The notes: generated by a model not told the origin, from the sequence alone. A DNA stretch of 10,884 nucleotides from Desulfobacterales bacterium (GCA_030066455.1 JASJBQ010000125.1:1-10884); one strand, 5' to 3'. Counted from the first letter of the stretch, positions 1 to 6,798 are shown. Program-made: numbers and translations.

Positions 1-1424
1 CCCTTGGACGGCGTGTCATGCAGGTAAACGCTCATCTCGTTGGGAAACATGAATTTCACGCGCCCCAGGGCATTACGGCCGGAGGGCTCCTGGCGCAGCC
101 GGTAACGGAAATTGCCTGCGCTCACGGCCGCCCAGTCGACGGTGGCCGGGTCCAGCTCGCGTGCGTTCGGCGCCCATCCGTCGAAGACGCGAAAATCCTG
201 ACGGACGAGAAAACCCGGATCGGCCTTGATTTTCGGAAGGAGATCCTTGCGGGCAATTTTGTGCGGTACATGCCAGTATGGGTTGATTTCGAGATAGGTG
301 ATTCTGCTGGCCAGCAGTGGCGTGGGTCGGCTGTTGCGCCCCACAACGGTGCGCATGGTATCGATCACCCGACCGCCTTCGACCACCTCCATCTGGAAAG
401 CCGGGATGTTGACCATCAGGTAGCGCGACCCCAAGCTGGCGGGCATGCCGCGCCAGCGCTCCAGGTTGAGCTGAATCTGGCGGATACGTTCACGCACCGG
501 AACGTTCAGCGCGTCCGAAGTGCGCTCTCCCACCACCCCATCCGGAACCAGGCCATGGCGTCGCTGAAACCGGGCCACCGCTCTCCTGAGATCCGCGTCG
601 AAGCAGGCGGCACTGCGGTCGTCTCGAAGGCGATAGTCGCCGGAGACGGCCAGGCGCTGCTTCAATTGGTCGACCCGCACCCCGCAATCCCCGGTTTTGA
701 GCTTGAGCCCCTTGTCGATGGTCGGCCAGCCGCCTTCGCGGCGTATTTGACGATAGCGTGCCAGACTATGCCGCAGGACGCGGTAGCCATCGTGCCGCGG
801 GCCGAGCCCCGACAGGTAATCCGACAGGGCCCCACGGTCTAAAGCTTCCGCCAGTTCAACGGCCAGACGGCTGATGGCGGGTTTGCTCATTGGCAATCCG
901 AAATTGCGAATATCCGAATTCGTCCGGCCCGCCGTCACATGCCAGGCATAACGCAGCACCACTTCGGTGACCACCAGATCGAGCTGGATTTGCTGACCTT
1001 CAAAACCCGCTCCAAGCGCAACGGGCCTGGAAAGCGTTCCGTCCAAAAGGTTTTCCAGCCAGGAATTGCGGTAGTCCGCATAGTGCAGGCCTTGATCGGC
1101 GGCCTGGTAGACAGTGGCAAGAGCCTTGGCCCCTTCAGGTCGCAGTCCGTAACGATCCACCCAAGCCGGTTTGAATGCCCGCACTTGGTAAAACCGGACC
1201 ATGGCGGCATCGATCGCGATGCGCGGATCGTCGCAGGGCGCCGTGTCATCGGCGATGATCGTGTGCAGCCGCTGTCGCAGTTCATCTGCCGAGGCCGCCA
1301 GCCATTCCTCGGCTGCCGCGATGGACGGCAAACCAACCATGACGACCATCAAGACGAGGGCCTGTTTGATCAGGTTTTGAATCCCTATTCGTTTTAATCC
1401 ACGCATTCCGATGCGACGCACCAT
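1..1424 (-). CDS. L,D-transpeptidase, YcbB/LdtD type (3' end beyond window)
   Basis: The gene reads right to left and is open through base 1, so the C-terminus is missing. It would cross-link peptidoglycan in the periplasm through meso-DAP to meso-DAP bonds. Translating the minus strand gives, in order: a basic N-terminus and hydrophobic signal segment ending SIAAAEEW (about residues 15-40); a scaffold region with FYQVRAFKPAWVDRYG; a peptidoglycan-binding helix pair (DADLRRAVARFQRRHGLVPDG, about residue 275); and the YkuD fold with LERWRGMP, INPYWHVPHKIARKDLLPK and GRVKFMFPNEMSVYLHDTP. These blocks are characteristic of the YcbB family (E. coli YcbB is 615 residues; about 474 are seen here). 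The catalytic SHGC-type motif would lie just left of base 1. The start is uncertain: ATG at 1424 or 1406, neither with a good ribosome binding site. Family assignment is secure; the start is not. Confidence 0.93.
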   Translation of the reverse strand, partial: MVRRIGMRGLKRIGIQNLIKQALVLMVVMVGLPSIAAAEEWLAASADELRQRLHTIIADDTAPCDDPRIAIDAAMVRFYQVRAFKPAWVDRYGLRPEGAKALATVYQAADQGLHYADYRNSWLENLLDGTLSRPVALGAGFEGQQIQLDLVVTEVVLRYAWHVTAGRTNSDIRNFGLPMSKPAISRLAVELAEALDRGALSDYLSGLGPRHDGYRVLRHSLARYRQIRREGGWPTIDKGLKLKTGDCGVRVDQLKQRLAVSGDYRLRDDRSAACFDADLRRAVARFQRRHGLVPDGVVGERTSDALNVPVRERIRQIQLNLERWRGMPASLGSRYLMVNIPAFQMEVVEGGRVIDTMRTVVGRNSRPTPLLASRITYLEINPYWHVPHKIARKDLLPKIKADPGFLVRQDFRVFDGWAPNARELDPATVDWAAVSAGNFRYRLRQEPSGRNALGRVKFMFPNEMSVYLHDTPSK

Positions 1425-1783
1425 TCGCGATATCAGGGGCTTAGGGTTATGACATACGTTATCGGACTGCCCAATCAAGAAACGGGCCAATCTATGCTGC
1501 GGGGACAAAATTTACAACTATCTGTATTTGTTATTAAAATATTATTTCCATCTCAAGCCGATGATACCGTTTCCGCGTTGTTGGGACATGCATTACCCTA
1601 TACTGGGAAAATGAATATTGGTTGGCGCATTGGCAAGCGGCCATGAGGCAGGCCTCAATCTTGTGTTTACGGATGGATCTGGTAGGATGGCGATCTTGAG
1701 ATTGTTTGCAGAAAGGCTAAATGGATGAGGGCAGACCACTGCCGGCTGCCTTTTGAAGGTCGTTTCAGGGAAAGAGGGTATAC
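1425..1783. other. Intergenic gap between divergent genes
   Basis: This 359-base stretch separates the start of the minus-strand transpeptidase from the plus-strand membrane zinc-ribbon gene, so both promoters should lie here. It is more AT-rich than its surroundings, especially about 1500-1560. A short frame at 1449-1646 has no recognisable domain and no ribosome binding site. A 6-bp inverted repeat (TGAGGC, 2-base spacer, GCCTCA) lies near 1644-1657. I see no RNA gene. Confidence 0.5.
1578..1604 (+). promoter_or_regulatory. Possible sigma-70 promoter for the membrane zinc-ribbon gene
   Basis: TTGTTG at 1578-1583 and TATACT at 1599-1604 are separated by 15 bases, with good -10 and fair -35 matches. 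This would leave a leader of about 170 bases before the start at 1784. The short spacer makes this a weak call based only on matching. Confidence 0.22.
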
Positions 1784-2242
1784 ATGAATGACGAGCTCAA
1801 AATTTCGAATTTCAGAAAGACTATCGCGGAAGATGATTTCAAGTATTCGATGAAAAAGGTGGCCATGGCCGGCGTGCTCACTTTCGTCCTGCTCTTCCTG
1901 ATGAACAATGTACCGTACATGGCCTATATCACCTACCCGATCGCCCTCGTGACCGGTTCCACCAATCAAATGGTCGCCAACCTGGCCATAATGGCCTATC
2001 TGCTGGTCCTGTCATACACCCTGCTGTGGTTTTTCGTTTTTCGCCGGGGACCGGTCCCCCGCATACCGCACCTACCCTGCCCTCACTGCGAGACGAGTGT
2101 TGATGTCTTCACCGACTGGGAATGCGGCAAATGCGGGAAATCCCAGGGCTTTAAGAAATACATCACCGAAGGGTGCCGCCAATGCGGAAAAATGTCTGAC
2201 ACCTATCTCTGCGAGCATTGCAGCAAGCCGATTCAGCTATAG
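1784..2242 (+). CDS. Two-helix membrane protein with double zinc ribbon
   Basis: The protein has 152 residues; I do not recognise a named family. Two hydrophobic segments (about 29-58, kinked by prolines, and 64-86) predict an inner-membrane protein. The positively charged FRRGP after the second helix suggests that the C-terminus is cytoplasmic. The tail carries two CxxC pairs (C99/C102 with C114/C117) followed by two more (C131/C134 with C143/C146), so it can hold two zinc ions as tandem zinc ribbons. Tandem ribbons on a membrane anchor usually mediate protein or nucleic-acid contacts, but the partner is unknown. The ATG follows a GAGGG ribosome binding site at 1774-1778 with a 5-base spacer. 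It stands alone and converges on the gene ending at 2339. The reading frame is well supported; the function is not. Confidence 0.85.
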   Translation: MNDELKISNFRKTIAEDDFKYSMKKVAMAGVLTFVLLFLMNNVPYMAYITYPIALVTGSTNQMVANLAIMAYLLVLSYTLLWFFVFRRGPVPRIPHLPCPHCETSVDVFTDWECGKCGKSQGFKKYITEGCRQCGKMSDTYLCEHCSKPIQL

Positions 2243-2258
2243 ACCTTGCGCCGAACAA

Positions 2259-2312
2259 ACCGGAGAAATCAGGTGTCGCGGTAGCAGGCTGCCGGAAGTG
2301 AGCGTCTCCGGT
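2259..2312. terminator. Possible bidirectional terminator or cruciform between convergent genes
   Basis: ACCGGAG at 2259-2265 is an exact inverted match to CTCCGGT at 2306-2312, in the 96-base gap between two convergent genes. The loop is 40 bases long and there is no clear T-run on either side, so a terminator role rests mainly on position. Confidence 0.25.
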
Positions 2313-2338
2313 CCTATAAGAACGCCGTAGGCATCATT

Positions 2339-3112
2339 TCAGTAAATCCCCAATATCCAGCCCTCCAGTCGGGCAATTTCAAGCGCATCCTCGGTCAGCG
2401 GCGGTCTGAAATAGGTGCCCAGATGCCCGCGGGCATCCATGTCCTTCAGCCATTGAGCCGCGCACATGGCGTCGTGCTCGTCGACCGTCGCATCATGCCG
2501 CGGATAGCGCCTGCGGAAGACGGAAGGAAAGATTTCGGCAATCACGGATTTGTTCGGAGGGATGTCAAATCCGTCGAAGGGCCAGAAGTGGGGCCTGCTG
2601 TTGCGATAGTCGGTTTGGCGTCGAAGGAATCGTAGCCAGGGTATGCCGCAGTGGGTGGATTTGCCTACGGTGCCGGCTCCGTCAAGTTTGAATACACTCT
2701 GGGCCGAGGTGGTCCATTTCTCGGTGAGCCGAAATTCGGTATACGATCCCGTGCGCGGATTCCCAGTGCGGAGGGATTCAACCGAATTGTCGTCCTGATC
2801 GGTCGGCCAGTGTTTTTGGAAATCGTCGAGAAACTGGTCCCAGCTGCCGATCCGATAGCGCTGCATGTAATTCAAAGGGAAGGAAAAACCATGGTCGATG
2901 CCAATGATGACAGGCGCATCCCCATTGAACTGCGCAAGACACCAGTGGGCGATCTCCTGGCGGCACCAGTTTCTTGTCCGGCCGGCAGGACTCTCGACCT
3001 TCATGGGCTCGACATCCACCGTTGCCTTGGAGACCTGCAACCCCTTGATCCTCGATAAGGAATGTTTGGCGCCCGAGTAGTCGATTCCGATATAGGCTTC
3101 GAAAATCGCCAT
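2339..3112 (-). CDS. DUF429-like RNase H-fold protein
   Basis: The protein has 257 residues and resembles the DUF429 family, which adopts an RNase H-like fold with no established substrate. The landmarks are an N-terminal strand GIDYSGAKH (D11), a second acidic strand IIGIDHGFSFP (D73), AEIFPSVFRRRY (E193), and DEHDAMCAAQWL (D211, D214) near the C-terminus. Together these place acidic residues where RNase H-fold enzymes bind catalytic metals. Length and motif order look complete. The start is well supported: AAGGAG lies 6 bases upstream of the ATG. It is transcribed alone, toward the membrane zinc-ribbon gene, with no partner gene to hint at its role. Family assignment comes from motif memory, not a search. 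An active nuclease or a degenerate nucleotide-binding fold are both possible. Confidence 0.78.
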   Translation of the reverse strand: MAIFEAYIGIDYSGAKHSLSRIKGLQVSKATVDVEPMKVESPAGRTRNWCRQEIAHWCLAQFNGDAPVIIGIDHGFSFPLNYMQRYRIGSWDQFLDDFQKHWPTDQDDNSVESLRTGNPRTGSYTEFRLTEKWTTSAQSVFKLDGAGTVGKSTHCGIPWLRFLRRQTDYRNSRPHFWPFDGFDIPPNKSVIAEIFPSVFRRRYPRHDATVDEHDAMCAAQWLKDMDARGHLGTYFRPPLTEDALEIARLEGWILGIY

Positions 3113-3649
3113 CGCATCTCCTTTTAGAGGCTCCGGCCGGGTATCCTTTTGCCGCGGCCGGCCCTGTATCCCGTGCGACGCCTACCTTGCCCGATGGGTT
3201 GGGAACGCTTCTAACGGCTCACCCGACGCCCCCGCTCAAGCTATTCGCTTGAGGGCACTCGAGGCCCAAAAAAAGCAGCGCCTCGAAAGCCCCTGCCGTA
3301 CCCATCTCGCGTCAACTCGCATGCGACTCGTCAGGTCGGTCGCCATCGTTATCCCCATCGTCTTGGGTACGGCTTTGTTTCAATTATTCAATACGCATCA
3401 CCCATTGTGAACTTAGTCGTGTACTCCCGAATAGCAACCAGGGGCTGCAACAGGCCAATCGACGGGTTAAAGCTATTTTTTTGGGGTGCAACGCTTGTCG
3501 ATCAAGGCAATCGATGGGTCAGGCCTGATGGGCTCAATTGCGGATGGCGAGAAAAATCAGATTGTTCTACAGCGGCAACAGGCATCCCCGTTAGGTGCCG
3601 TTCAGGCCTGCGAGAGCCGATGGCCTCGATCGGGACGCCATCCGAGGGG
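3113..3649. other. Intergenic gap with clustered inverted repeats
   Basis: This 537-base gap lies between two minus-strand genes. It has no frame with a recognisable domain. The left part (3131-3390) contains several strong inverted repeats, listed separately. The right part (about 3390-3615) is mixed in composition with a T7 run near 3477-3483 and nothing I can assign. It could hold a small RNA or be decayed sequence. Confidence 0.5.
3237..3385 (+). ncRNA. Candidate structured RNA or terminator cluster (three hairpins)
   Basis: Three inverted repeats follow one another. CTCAAGC/GCTTGAG has a 5-base loop (about 3237-3255). TCGAGGC/GCCTCGA has a 14-base loop containing A7 (about 3259-3286). 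A 10-bp pair, GCCGTACCCA (3295-3304) with TGGGTACGGC (3364-3373), is followed immediately by the T-rich TTTGTTTCAATT. The final stem plus T-rich tail resembles an intrinsic terminator reading rightward, although no plus-strand gene precedes it, so a small transcript ending here is possible. No known RNA family is recognised. Confidence 0.25.
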
Positions 3650-3657
3650 TCATCGGC
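3616..3657. repeat. Imperfect hairpin overlapping the 3' end of the DUF6794-like gene
   Basis: GCCGATG (3616-3622) pairs with CATCGGC (3651-3657), and inside it CCTCG pairs with CGAGG, giving a 12-pair interrupted stem. It overlaps the stop codon of the minus-strand gene ending at 3650. No T-run follows on the minus strand, so a Rho-independent terminator is not demonstrated. Confidence 0.3.
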
Positions 3658-4270
3658 TGACACGCGGGTTTGACAGCACGCGAATCAGTCTTGCCAGGAT
3701 AATGGCCGCGGCATCGTCGGGGTGCGATATCTCGCATCCGGCCTCATCCGAGCATGAACGGAAAAGTGCTTGGTTGTCCGTCTCCAGACCGTATGCTTTC
3801 CGGATATAGTCGCCGAGGCCAATGGTGGCCTCGCCGATTTCCTCGGCATCCATGTCCGTAATGGCCGCCTGTGCTTCGGGGGAAAGCGATTTGAGGAGCA
3901 TGGCGACGGCTTCGGATACCGTATGCGGCGCATCCTCGCCAACCTCGGCAGGCGAAGGTGGTTCGTGAGGAAGCTCTGCGCGTCCACCCTTATAATCGTC
4001 GTCGAACGAAAGCGACGGGGTTTTGATTGCGTAGTGCGTCGGACAAACGCATATGTGGCCATTTCCAAAGCCCATGCCATAGGGGCAGTCGGCCTCTGCC
4101 GGGCTGTCCACGAACATCAGGTCCTTACCGAAGGCGTAGTCAACGCTGCAGCGCGGATGGACCGCATTCGGCTCGAGACACTTGAATCCGGATCGACAAT
4201 GCTTGGTTTTGGAGACCGCTTTTTTCAATTTGGAACAATCGCCGTATGTCAGAATATTCGTGATGACCAT
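3650..4270 (-). CDS. Cysteine-rich protein with DUF6794-like C-terminal domain
   Basis: The C-terminal half matches my recollection of DUF6794: TVSEAVAMLLKSLSPEAQ, then IGLGDYIRKAYGLETDNQAL, and HPDDAAAIILARLIRVL near the end. The family has no known biochemical role and is often found near toxin or immunity-like genes. The N-terminal half is unusual for it, with about seven cysteines (CSKL, HCRSGFKC, PRCSV, DCPYG, ICVC), which suggests a separate metal-binding or disulfide domain joined by an acidic, proline-rich linker. The frame is open from TTG at 4297, directly after a stop codon. I prefer the first ATG at 4270, though neither start has a strong ribosome binding site. It stands alone on the minus strand. 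The frame is probable, the C-terminal family moderately likely, and the N-terminal function unknown. Confidence 0.72.
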   Translation of the reverse strand: MVITNILTYGDCSKLKKAVSKTKHCRSGFKCLEPNAVHPRCSVDYAFGKDLMFVDSPAEADCPYGMGFGNGHICVCPTHYAIKTPSLSFDDDYKGGRAELPHEPPSPAEVGEDAPHTVSEAVAMLLKSLSPEAQAAITDMDAEEIGEATIGLGDYIRKAYGLETDNQALFRSCSDEAGCEISHPDDAAAIILARLIRVLSNPRVSR

Positions 4271-4297
4271 CAGCGGGTGGATCTCTATCCGCTGCAA

Positions 4298-5073
4298 CTA
4301 CCGGCGTTTTTAGTTCAATTCCGTCTCTTTGTCTTGACACGGCCAACGTGTTTATTGACCATTCACGCCATTCGTCGTCTGCCGACCGGGACGCATACAA
4401 TCGCGCCGCAGCGGGCACGGGCCGTTTGATTGGTATGCTGGGGAGGGGGGAGGCTATCTGGCCGGCGATCATCAGGGATAAGCAGAAGACTGGGTTACGA
4501 TTTGTCCCATGTTGTCTTGCCGTCCGCGGTGTTTGGCATGCGCTGCAGAACCGGGATCGTCTCCCATGGCGGTTTGGGCGTTTTGCCGGCCACGGTCAAG
4601 GGGCGGTTCCTGCATCGCCAGCCGGATTGTCCGACGCCCGTCAAAAAACTGGCGCCCCGGCGCAATCGAGGGCGTACGCCGGAGGGTCGCCTTCGAAACC
4701 CTTCGAGCCGGTCCTCCCCCCTGCCGTCAGGCGCTTTGGCGGCATCCCGGCGGCGACCCGAGGCCCGGTGATGGCGCTTCACACGATGCCGCGGGATCGT
4801 TCAACCCGCTCTTCTCGATCAGCAGCGATGGACAGATCGCGTCACCTTCAGTGACAAATTGCGTCAGTTGGCCAACGGGCTTGAACCGATGGGATTTCTA
4901 TCTGCTTGGTATCATATTTGAAATCAGAATCGGCTCGAAATGGCATATTAATTGCTGTGCCAATACCACGTTGCAATTAGGAGTCGAACGGAACCTCATT
5001 CTGCCTGGCAACCCTGACCGCCTCTTGAAGCTCACGACCCCTCCACTCAAACTCTCATAAGGAGGGATTAACA
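4298..5073. other. Long gap without a convincing gene, possibly decayed
   Basis: This 776-base stretch carries overlapping plus-strand frames (4348-4854, 4430-4771, 4509-5060) and one minus-strand frame (4495-4782). All are rich in Arg, Ser and Pro, lack ribosome binding sites and show no domain, which is the usual signature of chance frames in GC-rich DNA. A stretch near 4800-4916 could encode a short C-terminus-like peptide (TFSDKLRQLANGLEPMGF, then a stop at 4914), hinting at a gene remnant. The last 150 bases are AT-richer and should contain the promoter of the gene at 5074. Confidence 0.45.
5061..5066 (+). promoter_or_regulatory. Strong ribosome binding site for the small zinc-ribbon gene
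   Basis: GGAGGG lies 7 bases before the GTG at 5074. It decides the start, because no ATG is available in a better position. Confidence 0.8.
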
Positions 5074-5328
5074 GTGAAAGCAAAGAAGGGAAACGGCGAA
5101 GCTGAAGAGAAAATCGAATGCATTCAGTCCATCTGCCTGAAAGAGAAGTCAACCGAATGCATTTGCCCCAAATGCGGTACCCGTCACCGTGTCAAAATTC
5201 TATGGACCGGCAGGGGCACGCCCCGAAAATTCTGCCCGATATGCAAGCACTACTCCAATTCTCTTAACGATACCGAACCCTTCGTTGTCGGTAACGTCGC
5301 GGGCGGCGTGTCAGCATCTTCGGTCTGA
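5074..5328 (+). CDS. Small zinc-ribbon protein
   Basis: The protein has 84 residues and starts at GTG, supported by GGAGGG seven bases upstream. The N-terminus is lysine- and glutamate-rich with C16, C21 and C29. A single zinc ribbon follows: CPKC at 31-34 and CPIC at 54-57, separated by a basic loop RHRVKILWTGRGTPRKF. The last 25 residues look unstructured. A compact, basic zinc ribbon of this size is compatible with nucleic-acid binding or with acting as a small regulator or adaptor, but nothing in the context says which. It stands alone between two long gaps. I recall similar short ribbons in deltaproteobacterial genomes but cannot name a family. The strong ribosome binding site makes it likely to be expressed. 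Confidence 0.75.
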   Translation: MKAKKGNGEAEEKIECIQSICLKEKSTECICPKCGTRHRVKILWTGRGTPRKFCPICKHYSNSLNDTEPFVVGNVAGGVSASSV

Positions 5329-5382
5329 TGGTCCCAACGCGGCTGTCAACCGACCAACCGGAATGACGGCTTGCAACAACAC

Positions 5383-5423
5383 CGGCGCCATTGCGTCGGA
5401 GCGGCGCCGCCACGCTTGTTTTC
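5383..5423 (+). terminator. Possible terminator after the small zinc-ribbon gene
   Basis: CGGCGCC (5383-5389) pairs exactly with GGCGCCG (5403-5409) across a 13-base loop. The sequence after it includes CTTGTTTTC, a weak T-rich tract. It lies about 55 bases after the stop at 5328 on the same strand, a plausible position for a terminator, but the T-tract is not immediate. Confidence 0.35.
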
Positions 5424-5657
5424 GGCGCGCAATCCGGGATGGCCAGGATTTAAAGAGCGCGCTGTTTCGCGACAAGCGCGCCACGGCCTCAAAGATGCGG
5501 CGCCGAGACCGGGGTGACCTCCATTGGGCGGCCTGGTCATTGTTGCCGTTCGGATCGTCTCGCCTTGAATAGCCTGAATAAACCCGGATAGTGTCCCCGA
5601 CAGTCCGGCCCTCGGTCAAACGATGAGGACATCCGGAACGATCCTTGACCTGCCCCG

Positions 5658-5687
5658 GGGCCTGGCAGGGTTTTAGCCACCAGGCCC
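5658..5687. repeat. 8-bp inverted repeat (hairpin)
   Basis: GGGCCTGG (5658-5665) and CCAGGCCC (5680-5687) are perfect inverted copies with a 14-base loop containing TTTT. An overlapping alternative stem, CCACC/GGTGG, uses part of the right arm, so two folds compete. The role is unknown. Confidence 0.4.
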
Positions 5688-5955
5688 GGTGGGAAAGGTT
5701 TTGTCATCCAACCAAGCTTTCGGCCCCACCGCTGCCCTGGGCGTTCATTTCAAATCCGCGCAATACGGACGTATCACGCCGGCTTGAAATTCACGGCCTC
5801 CCGCCGTCGGAACCCCGATCTTGATCGTAAGCTTCGATTTAAATTTAACCTTCAATAACTATTTATATTTCTGAATGTTTTGCATCTTTGGCTTTAGCGC
5901 CAACCGTTCGCATTGAAATACCCGGTCTGGGTATCGAAAACCGAACGACCGCGTT

Positions 5956-5980
5956 GAGGCGGAATGATAAATACCGCCTC
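5956..5980. repeat. 7-bp inverted repeat upstream of the operon promoter
   Basis: GAGGCGG (5956-5962) and CCGCCTC (5974-5980) are exact inverted copies around an AT-rich 11-base loop. They lie about 70 bases upstream of the -35 box of the redox operon. The element could be a terminator insulating the operon from upstream transcription (TTCCTT follows) or a binding site for another regulator. Confidence 0.35.
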
Positions 5981-6050
5981 TTCCTTAAACGGATCGATAG
6001 ACCGCGGGTTTCAAAGCCATGACCAGCTGCGATTTCTGAGCGGAAAACGC

Positions 6051-6080
6051 TTGACAAATAAGAGTGCGCATTATTATTGT
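6051..6080 (+). promoter_or_regulatory. Sigma-70 promoter of the GntR-GMC-dehydratase operon
   Basis: A perfect TTGACA (-35) lies at 6051-6056. The -10 is either TATTAT at 6072-6077 (15-base spacer) or TATTGT at 6075-6080 (18-base spacer). The leader to the regulator start at 6121 would be about 35 bases. The palindrome at 6076-6087 overlaps the -10 region, a good position for repression. Confidence 0.6.
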
Positions 6081-6087
6081 CGACAAT
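6076..6087 (+). promoter_or_regulatory. Putative GntR/FCD operator 1
   Basis: ATTGTCGACAAT is a perfect 12-bp palindrome overlapping the -10 element. Its TTGT-NN-ACAA form fits the operators commonly bound by FCD-subfamily GntR regulators, and the first downstream gene encodes one. Autorepression is inferred, not shown. Confidence 0.6.
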
Positions 6088-6090
6088 CGA

Positions 6091-6100
6091 CTGTATACAA
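6091..6100 (+). promoter_or_regulatory. Putative GntR/FCD operator 2
   Basis: CTGTATACAA contains the 8-bp palindrome TGTATACA and matches the TTGTATACAA consensus of FCD-type regulators at 9 of 10 positions. Its centre lies 14 bp downstream of the centre of operator 1, between the promoter and the ribosome binding site. Confidence 0.5.
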
Positions 6101-6120
6101 GCCTTCCAGGAGGGTCCCAA

Positions 6121-6798
6121 ATGCCATTCACGCCTTCCGAAAACCTGCCTGAACAGCTCGCCCGGGAAATCAGCGATAAAATCATTCACAACGAATTGAA
6201 GCCGGGGGAGCGTGTCATCGAAGCCCGCCTGGCCGATGAAATGGGCGTCAGTCGCAGCCCGCTGCGCGAGGCCCTGCGCATTCTGGAAAAACAGAAGCTC
6301 GTGGCCCTCACCCCAAGGAAAGGCGCGCGGGTCACACCGATATCCGCCGCTTACATCGAGTGGTACTACGACATTTTTGAAGCGCTCTACAGTCTCGTGG
6401 CTCGCAGGGCTGCCGAAAACGCCACCGAGGAGGACCGCGAGGATTTGCAGGCGGCCCTGCGAAAAATCGAGACCGCGGCGGCCGGTCACGACATCGATGC
6501 CTATTACGAAGGCATTTTCACTTTTGCGGCGGCCGGCCTGCAGGCGGCCCGCAACCCCCTGCTGGAAGCCCTGCTCAGGGATCTGGGCCCCGCCAACCGC
6601 CGCATTCAGTATGCCTCCCTGTCGTCCAGGGCCGACGATCTGCAGCGCAATGTGCGTTTTTTCCAGGAGATGTACCGGCACCTTGCCGCCGGCAAGCCTT
6701 CCCGCGTGGAGGCGGCGGCCAAAGCCTATGCCCGCAACGAGAAAGCCTTTGCCCTGAAAATCGCCAACGGCGATAAACCACGGGAGAACTCGCCATGA
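6121..6798 (+). CDS. GntR-family transcriptional regulator, FCD (FadR-like) subfamily
   Basis: The 225-residue regulator probably controls its own operon. An N-terminal winged helix-turn-helix (about residues 9-75) contains the typical KPGERVIEARLADEMGVSRSPLREALRILEKQKLV block and the wing PRKGARVTPIS. An all-helical FCD effector domain follows (about 80-220). By my alignment to the FCD pattern, the positions of the usual metal ligands carry I132, A136, F180 or F181, and N206 instead of Asp and three His, so this domain probably binds its ligand without a metal. The frame could start at 6064, but that would cover the -10 box and both operators. The ATG at 6121 has AGGAGGG six bases upstream and is preferred. 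Its stop overlaps the next gene's start (ATGA), implying translational coupling. The effector is unknown, perhaps a substrate or acyl-CoA of the pathway. Confidence 0.93.
   Translation: MPFTPSENLPEQLAREISDKIIHNELKPGERVIEARLADEMGVSRSPLREALRILEKQKLVALTPRKGARVTPISAAYIEWYYDIFEALYSLVARRAAENATEEDREDLQAALRKIETAAAGHDIDAYYEGIFTFAAAGLQAARNPLLEALLRDLGPANRRIQYASLSSRADDLQRNVRFFQEMYRHLAAGKPSRVEAAAKAYARNEKAFALKIANGDKPRENSP

Larger units (their letters stand above)
5329..6050. other. Intergenic region upstream of the redox operon, with several hairpins
   Basis: No gene is supported in the roughly 720 bases between the zinc-ribbon gene and the operon promoter. Short frames on both strands are Arg/Pro-rich chance frames. 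Composition falls from GC-rich (5340-5560) to AT-rich (about 5835-5880). Inverted repeats occur at 5383-5409, 5658-5687, 5793-5807, 5888-5903, 5918-5934 and 5956-5980; the stronger ones are listed separately. I see no tRNA or riboswitch. Confidence 0.5.

Noticed and set aside
18..842. Plus-strand frame of 274 codons
   Set aside because: Antisense to the L,D-transpeptidase, whose minus-strand translation shows clear family motifs over the same bases.
939..1397. Plus-strand frame of 152 codons
   Set aside because: Also antisense to the N-terminal part of the transpeptidase; no domain of its own.
1449..1646. Plus-strand frame of 65 codons
   Set aside because: No ribosome binding site and no recognisable composition or domain; lies in an AT-rich promoter gap.
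3205..3260. Possible integron attC site (CTAAC followed by GCTCAAGC-like spacing)
   Set aside because: No matching GTTRRRY end or long imperfect palindrome joining the two core sites; no integrase nearby.
4348..5060. Three overlapping plus-strand frames
   Set aside because: Arg/Ser/Pro-rich, mutually overlapping, no ribosome binding sites or motifs; best explained as chance frames in GC-rich DNA.
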